A DNA stretch of 64,000 bases from Macrotrachela quadricornifera (taxonomy: Eukaryota; Rotifera; Eurotatoria; Philodinida; Philodinidae). Where the stretch lies: positions 249,387-313,386 of the forward strand of contig JAJEKB010020967.1 of the NCBI GenBank assembly GCA_022393335.1, given 5' to 3'. The position numbers and the translations under genes were made by a program. The notes under the pieces are model-generated. The model ran no database searches and was not told the origin of the DNA. It saw only the letters and a list, made by a program, of their open reading frames with translations. Numbering within the stretch: position 1 is the first letter of the stretch; each line of letters begins with the position of its first letter. Shown one piece after another: positions 37,760 to 49,655 of this stretch.

Positions 37760-40700
37760 AGTACAAGCATATACAAAGCTGTCGTTTTACTATGAATAGC
37801 AACCATGATTTTGTAAAAGAAAGATCGAGCTCTTTAATTTTCTACTAAAGTTTTGAAAGTAAAACGTAAGATATACTCGACAGTTAGTGACTCTTTGATT
37901 GACGCTTTTACACAGCTCCGTTTCGTATAAGATAGAAGTATAACTTTTGAAAATTATTAAAGATCTGTTTGATTCATATGCAGAGTAATAATAATAACAA
38001 TAACGTCTCATAGGCTTATCGTTCGTTGAGTCCAGTGGCGGTTATGATTACTAATTTCCACATGCAGTCGGGTTATTTCGTCTTTTTTTAAAGACGGCAG
38101 TATCTGGACCCTCTCCCGTTCGACATACTGACTAGAGATGTAGTTATTACAAATGGCTCATATGAGACAGCTTAACTCTGAGTGACTGGTCCAGAATCAT
38201 TTCATGAGTGACAATACTGAGAGACAATTAATCATCATTGCCGCAAGTGAGTTGCTTTAAGACAGCTGCCAAAATTTTTCAGTATTGATGACGAAACAGC
38301 TTACATTTCTGTATATACAGGAACTATTTTCTTGTTCATTCACCAAGCGAGGTTTCCTAGCAAATGTACTTTCAAGAGCTTTTATTTCTGAAAACTAAAA
38401 TTGTTTCTCAAAACCGATTTAGAAACGAATTTCCAGTTTTTCACTGGTATCACAGTATTTATTATCCGTTACAATCAATGGTATGACAACTTTGTTATGA
38501 ATTTCAGTGCTGTTTTGCGACATATGCTGGATAAACTTCTCAGATCAATGACTATCTCTTCTATATTCATAACTATTTTTTTCAATTGACCATCTTCGTC
38601 AATTTATAATGTAGTCGATACGTTTTTCGTTCTTGCAAAACTTTGTTGAATTCGAAATAGAAGAATTTTAATGATTCATATTACATTTATTTGTAAATTA
38701 GTCATTTTATTTATAATGCCGCAATAACTTTGAAAAGTCGGTATTAGATTAAAATGAATTCATTAACTAAAACTTGATACGTGGCTTTCGACTGAAATGT
38801 AGATTTCCTGCAGACTTTTTAAAGAAAACATTTGACTCTTGTCAGGTAGGTAAACATCTTTAGAGCTCGTGAATTATGCTTCGACTATTGTGGAGTATTA
38901 AAGTATATTCCAAAGTTTTGCGTTGCTTCTGAATAATCATGATATGTTTTTAAAGTTTGCAGCCAATGAACTATCATGTAATTAGTAGATGTTAACGATA
39001 AATTCTAGTATTGTGTTGACACGATTTAGTATAACAGATACAATACGAATCTATTCGAGAAGTACTCACAGAAAGTTAGGACAGAAAGAAAAAAAAACAT
39101 CAACTATTTAATTGTAATCGTGTAAATAACTATATAAGGTCACCTAAAAGAAACTAGATACTTTTATTCTAAATACGATACTAAAGTAGATATAATAATC
39201 GTCGCTTTATGAGTTGCATGTGAATATAATGGGTCCGACCAAGAAGTCTATAGGCTTCATGTGTAAGCTTATAGAGGACTTCGCATGCATGAACAACTAC
39301 TCGATTAATATTTGACTGATTGTGAAACACAATCAGATGTACACCAGAAAAATTCTCAATGTAAAGTCCATAAATCAGATCACATTTTAAACTATTCATT
39401 ACAGTTATAAATTCCTAATCAGCCAGAAAACCTGGCATTATATTTATCCTTATAATGATAAGTCAGTAAAGCATAACCGAAATCAAATGCACGGAACTAC
39501 CAACCTGAAAAAATCTGGTTGGCCGAAAAATCGATATCGAAAAGATATAATTGATTGCATTCTCAGTTCAATTCGTTCTAAAAAATTCCTTCTTTGTTCA
39601 GTCGAAGATATAAACAGCTCTCACTATATGAATCGTGATGAGTGCATATAAACGAGTCTTTTTATCATCTTCTAAACTGCGTCATATGTGGAAAGAGATT
39701 TTAACAAATGTATAATATAAGCACTGGCTTGTGCTTGATGCCATTCTTAAAAATTTACTTACAAGATCTGGCAGGTCTCGACCACCGCTGGCAGAAAAAT
39801 ATGAATCAAAACCATCACATTCGAAAAACCTAATATTCGCAAGTGAAAAATCATTGTAATTATAATCACTATTTAGAAAACTTGATTATTCAAAGAATTT
39901 TCACTACAAATTGGCAGTATCTGCTTCACTGAACTTTTAGCAAGAAGAAACACAATTGAATGATAGCTGACCAGTACCTTCTCGAGTACCAGAACGTATT
40001 TGAGTCAGGGCCTAGTCCATCTTATAGACCTCGGTGACTTATATTCTCTTATAGAACGCTACTTTCCCAGCACAGCCTTATTGTCGAATTTTTGACATGA
40101 AACTTTAAAAAAATGCATGCTGTATATACTATTTAAAGGAAAAAGGCCTTATCTTGCCATCTTCATATCTTGAATAGACTTCGTCGAAAAGTTCTGAATT
40201 TTTTTCTGCAAGCTAGTCTAGTTGAAATCTTTATGTAGATAAAGACAGTCACAATATTATCAAGCCCTTCAAACTTTATCTGATACGTAAAAGGCACAAT
40301 TATTAAGATTTTAAAAATAAATTACGCGTATTCGATTTATGTCAATTGTAACACGATATTGACAATTATGATGACAGAAGAAAAATTTATATTACCAACT
40401 TGTAAAATAAATATGCAGATCTTTATTTCTTTTTCGACATTCTACATTAAAATAACACTTTTATCTAATAACAAATACAGGCATACATCAAATTTTGTAT
40501 TTTTGCTTTTCATTGCCAATAAAACATCGAGGGTGAACGTATACATTTTAGCATTACGAGTATTCATGCTGGTCTTCACCTCATATATTTTTATATTGCT
40601 GAGTTAAAAGAAAACAAATTAGAAAATTTTGAAATTTTTCTAGAAAATAATGGGTTGTTTCTACATCTCTATGATAGCAAATAATTGTTGTCAGTAGAAT

Positions 40701-40980
40701 GCATGAAATGCTAGTAAAATATACGTTTAATATGCAAAGAAGAAAACGTAGTGCATATATGGAAAACAAGCACGTGTACATCGTGCTAGTAAACTTTGCA
40801 CGTTTTCAATTTATCTCTCACCATCAAGTGAATTAATTGATTTGAAAGATCATTTGTTATATAATATAATCGATTTCTTGATTAATTCTTCATTGATTAG
40901 TCTAGATTAAAAGATTTTTTAGTGGGCTACTGGTTAGAAAAAAAAAAAAAGATAAAATATTGATAAACATATGAAAATTT
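37760..40980. other. non-genic stretch, nothing recognised
   Basis: Low-complexity AT-rich sequence; no exon chain found on either strand. Confidence 0.35.
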
Positions 40981-40984
40981 TCAG

Positions 40985-42406
40985 TTAGTCAGCTTGTGTA
41001 CCACGACAGATTGGACATTTGGTTGAAGTCTAAAACGTAAAGAAAATTAAAGTCAATTATAAAGAGCTATTTGTTTTTTAATGAATACTTTTAACCACGG
41101 ATCAATACATTCAGGATGAAAGTAATGTTTACATCGTAAACGTTTTACAGTTTCACCATTTTTATATTCACTTAAACAAACTGCACATTTATCATCAGTG
41201 CCTTTTGATTTACTTGATTTTCGATAGGTCAACTTTGGAATACGTTCAATATCACTGTCAGATAATCCAACGGAAGGTGGTTCATCTTGAGCAAGTAAAT
41301 CGAATAAATCCTGAAACGAATCAAATAGATTAAATAGACTAAAATGAAGATCTTACACCAAATTGAATATGAATAGCAGTAGGAATACCAGGAGCATCCG
41401 GTCTTGGCATCATCAATGCAAAAGCAATTAGATCAATTGGACCGGCAGATGAACGATCATCGTCATCATCATCATTAAATGATGGACCATGTCCTCCAAA
41501 AAAACTTCTATAAAAAAAAACGAACATTTTTGTTCAAAAGAAATATTCATTAAGATACGAACTGAAGAAAATGATTTAGAAGAGAAGCCGGATGAGGAAT
41601 TTGTACTGGCATAGGTCGTTGTGAACGAGATGCGATTGAATGATGAGATGACCGATGGATTGGAAGTGTGTGCTGCGAGTTAGATGAAGGTTGATCAAAA
41701 GATCGCATAGAATTCGAATGTTGACGTACTGATGGAATGTCTACCGATCGGCGATTACTAAAAAAATATATCAAAAATGAACTGAAACGATTAAAAAAAT
41801 AAGTATTATTTACGAATGTACTGGATCGGATTGCAAGGGATAAGTTTCTTCTTGATAATGTCTTCGATCATTTCGATCAGAATTTCTTACATGTCTTGGA
41901 GAATCTTGATCATAATAATATGATCGAGTAGACTGGGAATGATTTGTCGGTGGTTGTTGATTTTTCATATATTGACGATCAGATGAACGAGGAAGATCTT
42001 GATGATTATCATTATACACTTGAGAATGTCGTACATGTGAATGAGTAGAAGGCTGTTCTAATTGATATCGTCGATGTGATCGTTCATTTGATAAATTCTA
42101 ATATTTAAAATATTAAAGATCTGTTTTTCCAACAAAAAAATTCTCATTTACATTTATCCGATTTGATGATGAATTTGTTGAATTTGGATATTCATTGGAA
42201 TAAGAATATTCATCATTGTAACGAGGATAAGAAGAAGATGAAGCAGGATTTCTTTCTCGAGTAGGTTGAAAGGTAGATTGATAAGCAAAATTACTTGATG
42301 TTGAAGGTATATTTCGTCGAGATGAACTATTTGATGGTTGATAAGATTGATTGGTTGTACGATAGCGAGGTGATCCATACGGATCGTTGTAATATTGATG
42401 CGACAT
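40985..42406 (-). CDS. RING-H2 E3 ubiquitin ligase, six exons, 383 residues
   Basis: Exons (minus): 42152-42406, 41814-42097, 41563-41757, 41357-41507, 41089-41310, 40985-41029; all phases agree. The start is the ATG at 42406 (MSHQYYNDPYGSPRYR). Residues 1 to about 240 are disordered, rich in Ser, Asn, Gln, Tyr and Arg. An acidic patch FNDDDDDDRSS follows, then a hydrophobic/proline segment. The C-terminus is a complete RING-H2 domain: CAVC, then RCKHYFHPEC with the two zinc-binding histidines, WLK and CPIC, ending GTQAD. In this class (RNF6/12/38/44-like architecture, a disordered N-terminus and a terminal RING-H2) the RING recruits the E2 for ubiquitin transfer. The intron between WLK and TSTKCPIC splits the domain. 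Exon 3 needs a GTTCGT donor to keep phase; the other donors are GTAA-type or similar. Confidence 0.88.
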
Positions 42407-42449
42407 GACGAAAACACGTGCAAAAAAATGGTGTTTATCACCGGTAAAT

Positions 42450-43800
42450 ACGCTTAACTTGTTCTAAACGTAAGAGTAAATTGTGTAATATGATAGGAAA
42501 TTGAAGTGCACGATAATACATTCTTTCCAATTCTGATTCATAGGAAGTCAAATGATAGAAAGAGCCAATCGTATCGATGTGAAATATGTGTAACGATAAC
42601 TACTGACACCTATCTCTTCCTCAATTCATACTTTATTTGACAAAAAAGGAATTAATAAAAAAAACGTTTATTTTTTTTTCTTTTATTATGCTTTATGATT
42701 ACTGCTTGTTCAACACGTTGCATCTATTATTCAGAATATACCTGTATCATAGCAGATTCTACAATCAGTATATTGGTCATTGATTAGTGTTGAACAAATT
42801 AACAGACTGAACTATTACAGCAAATCGAAGGACTCAAATCAAAAGAGAAATAGCGATCACGATATTTTACTACAGTTTGAAAATTGAGAAGGATTTCAAT
42901 CGAAGATAGAAAATCCTCTATTCTCATTACAAAGAAAGATACCATTAGTCAAGGTTCTTGGATTTATTCTTTCCAGATTCTTTTCTTTTCCTTTAACCGA
43001 TATATACGGTCATACACAGTTATAATGAATTTTTTTGGTACTAATATTGATTTTTAATTTGCAAGACGTTTTCGTTTATTCTATCAAATCAAGATCTTTG
43101 TCTTTCAGATGAAATATTATCAAATTCTACTTCAATTGATGCTATCTATTTTGTTTTAATATATGCTGAACAAAATATTCTTACTATACTTAATCAAGTT
43201 AGTATTTGTTCTTATGATCTTGGAGACACTCTCATATAAATCCTATGTGTTTCTATATACTTACGGTACTACATTGGGTACTTATACGACTATGTTCACT
43301 GAAGAGGGTACCCGAGATTTGCTGTGTTTTGTGTAGTAAAACTGTTCATACACCGTATTCTTTTACACATACGACTCTATATACGCAAGTCCACAAAACA
43401 TACGAAATGAATCTATTTTTATAGAATTTCTTTTGTAGATTATTTTTTGACTATTTATTAGACAAGAACATGTCGATTTTGATCATTAATTACGATCGGA
43501 CTACTGTCAAAGCCTAAGAACAATACTCGTCACTTAATAACATTGTGCATTCGAACTACACAAATTATATGAATTTAAAGAATGACAGATTTATTGGGAT
43601 CGTTCAGTCAACTTCCTTCTAAAGTTATTAGTAATTATGATTATTGTAAAATAAAAGAGATGAACTACTCTAAGTTTAAGATTATCTCAGATGGTTATTC
43701 TATTTTTTTTCTAAATAACTGTATACAATGCATGAAACATGTTGTTAATCAGTACTTATTCAAATAAAATTTCCTGATTTATTTTAAAAAAATTAATATT
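42450..43800. other. intergenic; some decayed-looking open stretches
   Basis: Plus-strand stretches at about 43050-43240 (LSNQDLCLSDEILSNSTSID) and 43582-43767 (MTDLLGSFSQLPSKVISNYD) have protein-like composition. They lack a start or context, and I cannot join them into a gene. Confidence 0.25.
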
Positions 43801-43824
43801 CAAAATCAAGATATCATGAACGTA

Positions 43825-45805
43825 TTATCGCCATAGAGAAAGTCGATTATTTTCAAGCTTCATAATACAGCCATTAAATGATTTTCCTAATCGAGATAAA
43901 ATGTTCAATCTATTCAGATAACTTTGATCATCAATTAAAATATGTAACGAAACAAGATGTTGAGCAACTTCATTGTCTTTTGATGATATTAAACGTACTA
44001 TTGATGCAGTATGTTTCTGACATTTATTAATTGCGACATATTCCAATCGAGGACATAAAATCAATAGTAGTTCGATCTCTTCTAACTGATTTATTTGTGT
44101 AATTGTTACATTTGTAATAATATTTCTATTTGATACTGACTGAAAAATTTCATTATTTTCAATTGCATCAATATTTTTTAAGTTTACTATTATACGATTA
44201 ATATTCAATGTCGTAATATTTGGTGTTAATCTTAATAATTCAATCAATTTTTCAAATGGATATGTCGGAGATGTGATATCTAATTTACGCAGATTTTGTA
44301 GAGGAATTATTTTTTTCAGATTGGTTATCAGCCAATTTGATTTGTCAGAAGAAATATTCTGAAGAGTAAGATCAGTAGCATTAGGAAAATGATAAACAGA
44401 ATTTTCTATAGCTTGTTCATTTACGATACGAATATGTCGAACCGAAATGAAATTATTCTTCTGATCATTTATTAAATGAGGTAGTTGATCCATTTTCCAT
44501 ATAAATGTATATTCTTTTCGTCTTTAAAATAAAATTAAATAATTATCTCTTAGTGATTTAAAGTAATCTATTCATCATACCTGTAAGGATTTATTGAGTA
44601 GAAAGAAGTTTCATAATAATTAGAGCAGAAAGAATCTTGATGAGCAAAAAACCATTCTCGCTCGAGCCAGAATGATGAAGTGAATTCCTTGAATCGTGAT
44701 TCGTATGACAAATGACTACGACTATCAATGTATATATCAAAAACACGTAAAAATGGTATGGAAGATAATATTAATCGTTGCCATCGATTAGCATTGATAT
44801 ATTCGTCACCATTTGCTATAAAAATATGTAAAACTTGAGTTGTACCAAAGAAATTTTTCATCAATAGTTCAAAATCATTAAAACTAACATCGTTTAATTT
44901 AAGATATAAATGTGTTAGACAATTCAATGTAATGGAATGATTTATTTCATTTTTTGCTGGTATTTTAAAATAATCAAGTGATAAACAACGAAGTTGTGGA
45001 ACATATGATAATAATCTAACAAGATTTTCATGATTAATTTGATCTTCGATGACAAGTCGTTCAATTGAACTATATTCATTAGTTGCAAATGGCAACAGAG
45101 TGTATATCAATAATACAGGAAATGACATTTTACAATATTTCAATGCAGGCAGACGAAATATTTGAAGAAGACATTGAATTCCATTAGGAACATAACCATT
45201 AGGAATAATAACTAATGAGGATAGATTGGATAAAGAAGTAATTTCTTTTAGTACATTTTCAACATATTCACGATTTATATTTTTAAGAATAAGTGTTTTT
45301 AATCGAATAAATTTCGATAGAATATGATGCGGAGAAATATTAAGATCGAAACTAAATCGATGTGTGATACAAAGCGAAGTAATTCGATGTTGATTAGGAA
45401 GAATAATATCAGTATAATAACGTTCTAGGTTCGATTTTGATATCGATGAAATATTAATTTTAATAGGAAAATTTGAACAAGTGAAAACTTTTTGAAATCG
45501 TATGTTGAGATTGAAGAAAGATTGATAAGCATGAAATAAATCAAGAAATTCGATAATTTCATAAATCAGTTCATTTGATAAATCTTCAAAATGTGTAAAC
45601 ACTCCTTTTAATAAACTAAAAAAAAACAAAGTAAAAAATTGAATATTAAAAAGAACAAACCATTTGGTATCGACTGTTTTTACTAAAAAATACTAAAAAT
45701 ATATTCAAATAATAATCAAATAGAACTTTTACTTATTTCTTTTTTCCTCTTTTTATTATCATAATTACGCACACTGTTATTTCGTGCTCTTTTTGTCGTT
45801 TGCAT
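43825..45805 (-). CDS. F-box protein of the bdelloid-expanded type
   Basis: Exons (minus): 44581-45615 and 43825-44521 join in phase (donor AG|GTATGA, acceptor TTTTAAAG|A) into about 577 residues. The F-box is at the N-terminal end of the first: HFEDLSNELIYEIIEFLDLF, followed by NLNIRFQKVF, NFPIKINIS and NLERYYTDIILPNQHRI. The rest is leucine-rich, repeat-like sequence as in LRR-type F-box proteins. F-box proteins recruit substrates to SCF ubiquitin ligases through Skp1. There is no ATG in the first listed exon. A likely leader exon at 45733-45805 (MQTTKRARNNSVRNYDNKKR..., donor GTAAAA) has the right basic character and distance but leaves the frame one base off. The start is therefore unresolved, by a missed microexon or a frameshift. 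The divergent neighbour at 46011 is a decayed relative. Confidence 0.8.
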
Positions 45806-46010
45806 ATCAAAATAAATTCAAAAATAGTTTTACCTCTCAACAATATAAATGTTATTCTCTGTGATGCACAAAAAACAAATTTGAAAAAAAAAGAACGAAT
45901 GCATTTACATGATTTCATGATGATGGTGAAATAACAAAAGTGTGTCATGTGAATCATATAAAGCAAATACTTTTTTTCCACTGTATATTAGTTACAAAAA
46001 AAAACGCACT

Positions 46011-46260
46011 ATGGACGGAAGAAAGCACCAACACAATAATAAAATTAATTTTGTATTAATTGTAACTGATTTATTCCTTTTTTTAATATCAACTTTAATC
46101 TATTTTGAAGATCTTTCGAATGAAGTTATGTATAAAATATTTGATTTTCTAGATATGTATTATATCCCTAATCTTAATAGACGATTTCAAAATCTTCTTC
46201 ATATTTCCACTCTTCCTATTTAAATCAATACATTGAACGTTATTATAGAGAAAAAACATG
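46011..46260 (+). pseudogene. decayed F-box gene, divergent from the intact one
   Basis: From ATG 46011 the frame reads MDGRKHQHNNKINFV..., then FEDLSNEVMYKIFDFLDMYY, clearly an F-box like that of the neighbour at 45.6 kb. After MYY about six residues present in the neighbour are missing, then NLNRRFQNLLHISTLPI, and the frame stops where the family continues with KINIS. A shifted frame then shows ERYY-like codons, so the copy has lost its frame as well. It lies head to head with the intact gene, about 205 bp from its putative leader exon. Confidence 0.75.
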
Positions 46261-46294
46261 ACATGATAACTCTATGTGAAATTTTAAAAAATGA

Positions 46295-46530
46295 TTAGAG
46301 ATCCATATTTCGATGAGAATTATTTTTCACAACACAATTGTGAGAAATGACAATAGCAGAAATGCAGTATTGACAAGAAGGACCAACATCATGTTCTTCA
46401 TTCCTGAAATTAAACAAAAAAAGTTTGTGCCTATGTAAGAAATTGAACTGACTGTATATCCTGTAAACTTGAATCACAATAAGTTTCCACTTTAATTAGG
46501 CAATTGTTTTTGGTTATTTTTTCTCAAGAT
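46295..46530 (-). CDS. possible two-exon 3' end of an unrecognised Cys-containing protein
   Basis: The last exon, 46295-46403, follows a T-rich tract and TTTCAG. It reads NEEHDVGPSCQYCISAIVISH and ends ...HRNMDL. The preceding exon ends at 46453 with donor GTCAGT and contains CLIKVETYCDSSLQDIQ; phases agree and the intron is 49 nt. Upstream the frame closes, and I found no further exon. This may be a real 3' end or a relic. Function unknown. Confidence 0.35.
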
Positions 46531-46659
46531 TTGTTTTGACTTCCTCGATCAAAAATTTCTTTTATTGTACTTATTTTTTAAATAATAGTAATTCCTGTGA
46601 AATATTTTAATAGCATTACGAAGAAGTATAATTATAAATCACAAGAATCTTGCTAGAAT

Positions 46660-47350
46660 ATGCAAGAATTTTTTCTCTTTTGTAATAAAAGTAATCAGAC
46701 AGGATTCTATTTACAAGAATGTCCAGATCTGGTTTTTCAGGTAAGAATCTTGACTGATAATTAAGAATTTTGAAAAACAAAAAGTAAGATCATAGACTAG
46801 TACAACTTTCAGCAGAGTCTAAAAATCATTAGGAAAATAAAGATCCAACTGAATTCAAATTCTATTTAAGATGTACGAGAAAATTTCAAGATTTGTAATG
46901 TTTCAACTGTATCATCTGACAATGATATAAATCTATTGCTTTTTATTATTGATATTTCACTGAATTCTCCAGAATATAATGCGAGAACAAGCAAACAAAC
47001 AATGAAGTATTAATTATAGATTGAAATCCGGATCTACCGTTTAGCTATCAAAGTATCATCAATTTGTATCCGATGTAGTCATGCTTAATAGGAAAAAAAT
47101 AAATGTTCTAATGGGTGAACAGGAAATTCTGTTACAACTGTCTATGCTTTTAGTCGATGAGGATTAGACAGAAAAGAATGACATCAATGTATCTTTATTT
47201 AGACGAACATGCTTAGAGGTATTCAATTTGCAGAAATATTGTGAATAGATGGATCAGATTAGTATTAGTATTAATACAATGCTAATGCTAAAACTGATGC
47301 GACACGCTCATGTAAGCAAAAAATATATTTTGTCAGATAATGAATAGACT
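46660..47350 (+). pseudogene. possible gene relic with a degenerate zinc knuckle
   Basis: An open stretch at 46660-46740 ends at a good donor (CAG|GTAAGA) and reads MQEFFLFCNKSNQTGFYLQE then CPD. This resembles a CCHC knuckle with the second Cys changed to Ser and the His to Phe. Further plus-strand stretches at about 46870-47012 and 47111-47345 have protein-like composition but are interrupted by several in-frame stops. Joining them is speculative. Confidence 0.3.
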
Positions 47351-47726
47351 TTTTGTATCATATTTTGAGATCCTAAGAAGGCGAACCTACTATGCGCTAT
47401 ATAGTTGAAATTCGACACAATTTTCATATTATTATAAATACTTCTTTCAATTCTATTGAAAAATCAAACTTGTGAACTACCATTACGGATTATTATATGA
47501 AATATATGCATGTTTTTGTCTATTTCATCATTTTAATGCAATTTTTTATGTCTTAGAGTTATGTCAAATATGCTAATGTATTCTATTTCCGTAAATTATC
47601 GAAAGAAAAGAAAAAAACGTCGAGGAAGTAAAGCAGTGTAAAAATAAGTTAATTAAAATAAAAGAATACAACGTAAAATATATAATTATATTCATTTAAT
47701 ATTGTAAAAGCGACAGAAATAAAAAG

Positions 47727-48710
47727 ATGTCTATTCTTGAAGTAGCTGCTCAGTTATCTATATGGAGTCCAATTGTACTCTTTTCAATTGGAGTTCTATC
47801 GGCTTTGTTGAATATGATTATTTTCTCTGGAATAAAATCATATCGTCAATCTCCAAGTAGTTCTTATATCGTTGGTCAGTCGATCAGTAATATAGGTGCA
47901 TTATTAATTATTCTTCTTCAAAGTATTCCATCAACATCTGGATCTGCATCATCAATATCATGTAAATTATTGATCTATTTTAGTCAAATATCAGCACCAT
48001 CTGCAATGAGTTTTCTTTGTTTATCGGCATTTGATCGATGGGCATGTACATCTCGATCAGCTCGTATACGAAAATTAAGTTCAATTCGTATAAGTCATAA
48101 TCTCTTTTTATTTACTTTTATTTTTTGGTCATTGATTGGTATTCCTTATCTTATATTTACTGATTTGTTACCTCCTACACTGGTTTGTTTGTTTACAAAT
48201 GAAATTTTTGCAAAAATTTCTCTTTATTTTCTCAGTCCTATATTTTCTTGTATATTTCCTCTTATAATTTTATTAATATTTGGTATATTAACATATCGAA
48301 ATATTTTCGTTAATCATATTCGTCAAGAATTAAATCGAAATCGTTTATCAATGTGGGAACAGCAAATGACAAGAATGATGATTAGTCAAATTATTTTAAG
48401 TATTTTATGTACACTTCCTCGAACTACATTTACTATATATTTAATGGCAATAATTAGTGAACTTGCAACAAAAAATATTGATCAAATAGCGATCGAATAT
48501 TTTATTAATCAATTCACTACAATTATATTTGGAATAAATTTTGCTTCATCTTTTTATATATTTCTTCTTTTTTCACCACGATTTCGACAAACAATTAAAA
48601 TGTATCTTACATGTCAATTTAATTTAAGAAATAATCAAGTTGGTCCTATGCGTATGTCTCTTAAACCAACACATCATATTACTATGCATAATCATGAACG
48701 AGAAAATTAA
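47727..48710 (+). CDS. rhodopsin-class G-protein-coupled receptor, intronless, 327 residues
   Basis: This single uninterrupted frame has seven hydrophobic helices: about 13-35, 46-66, 83-104, 124-145, 166-190, 216-240 and 258-285. Cys79 at the start of helix 3 and Cys154 in the second outer loop are placed for the usual disulfide. The helix 3 motif is DRW (103-105) instead of DRY. Helix 7 has SSFYIFLLFSPRF where NPxxY and the helix 8 start are expected. The N-terminus is short, without a signal peptide, and a 35-residue cytoplasmic tail follows. Divergent receptors of this type form large families in bdelloids and are usually annotated only as family-1 receptors; the ligand cannot be inferred. 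An AATAAA lies about 20 nt after the stop. It is the clearest intact gene of the region. Confidence 0.88.
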   Translation: MSILEVAAQLSIWSPIVLFSIGVLSALLNMIIFSGIKSYRQSPSSSYIVGQSISNIGALLIILLQSIPSTSGSASSISCKLLIYFSQISAPSAMSFLCLSAFDRWACTSRSARIRKLSSIRISHNLFLFTFIFWSLIGIPYLIFTDLLPPTLVCLFTNEIFAKISLYFLSPIFSCIFPLIILLIFGILTYRNIFVNHIRQELNRNRLSMWEQQMTRMMISQIILSILCTLPRTTFTIYLMAIISELATKNIDQIAIEYFINQFTTIIFGINFASSFYIFLLFSPRFRQTIKMYLTCQFNLRNNQVGPMRMSLKPTHHITMHNHEREN

Positions 48711-48872
48711 AATTGTACTATTTTAAATAGAATAAATTCAATATCAATGAAAATATTTATTTCATTTAAAATTTAACAATAAACTAAAAACATTAGACAT
48801 TGAATAATTCGTTGTTTTTTTGTCATCTATGAGAAAATTTCAAACTACAATTGTCATCAATATTATTATAAA

Positions 48873-49097
48873 ATGAAGAGTTTTTTTTTGATTAATAAAA
48901 TAATGGATCATAAAGATGATTTAATAAAATTTCTGTCGATAATTGGCTTCATTCTTCTTAGCACAATTATTGCTTCTGCTCTCATAGCTTTATTATCGAG
49001 CAAACAAACAACAATAGAAAGTAAAATAATATTTACAGCTTATACCTCACTTTGCATTGGTGCACAATTCGCGTTGGCTCATGCAAAAAATATTTAA
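48873..49097 (+). CDS. small two-helix membrane protein, 64-74 residues
   Basis: ATG occurs at 48873 and again ten codons in (MDHKDDLIKF). Two hydrophobic segments, about residues 20-42 (LSIIGFILLSTIIASALIAL) and 50-70 (IIFTAYTSLCIGAQFALA), are joined by a short polar loop. The protein ends HAKNI. The shorter start gives a clean charged N-terminus before helix 1. It lies 160 bp after the receptor on the same strand. No family is recognised. Confidence 0.45.
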   Translation: MKSFFLINKIMDHKDDLIKFLSIIGFILLSTIIASALIALLSSKQTTIESKIIFTAYTSLCIGAQFALAHAKNI

Positions 49098-49655
49098 CTT
49101 CAAATTGAGCCTTAAAAACTTGACTGATTTCGAACTTCGCTTAAGATAAACAATAATTCTATATGAGATAATGTCTTCTTCATTTTGAATATTTCAACAA
49201 CTTGTACAGGTCTAGTCGGATCTGATCGATTCAGAAAAAAAATTAATTCGTGTCCAATACAGTCTATACTCACTCTAATAAACAGAATGTATAGACGTTT
49301 TACTTTTAATAATCATAGTTCATGATATCGCGATGTTTATAATGTAGTTATGTATTCAAATTATACAAGTGAATATATAATTTATACTACAATATAAATT
49401 GACAACTGAAAAGAATACGATTTAATTGTGGATACATTTTAAGGTATTTAAATAAGCTCTCAATATTCTCTCAACTAAAAAAAAACCAACAATTCATCGT
49501 TGGATAAGGATAGTAACGATGACATCTTCATATGCCTTATCCTCATCATCAGTATTACTCACTCTCTAGTAACTTCGATTTGATAGCTATTCGAAACCGT
49601 TTTAGAATTAGCTAGCTGTTAGATTGAAAATCCATTTTCTTCAAAGAAGTTATGT

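Noticed and set aside
43022..43240. Apparent 70-codon plus-strand protein starting MNFFGTNID
   Set aside because: A base recount shows a stop and a frame change near 43050; only an open stretch without a start remains.
46500..46560. Apparent in-frame TAA joining two coding-like stretches on the minus strand
   Set aside because: Recounting bases showed the two stretches are in different frames, so there is no readthrough or recoding signal.
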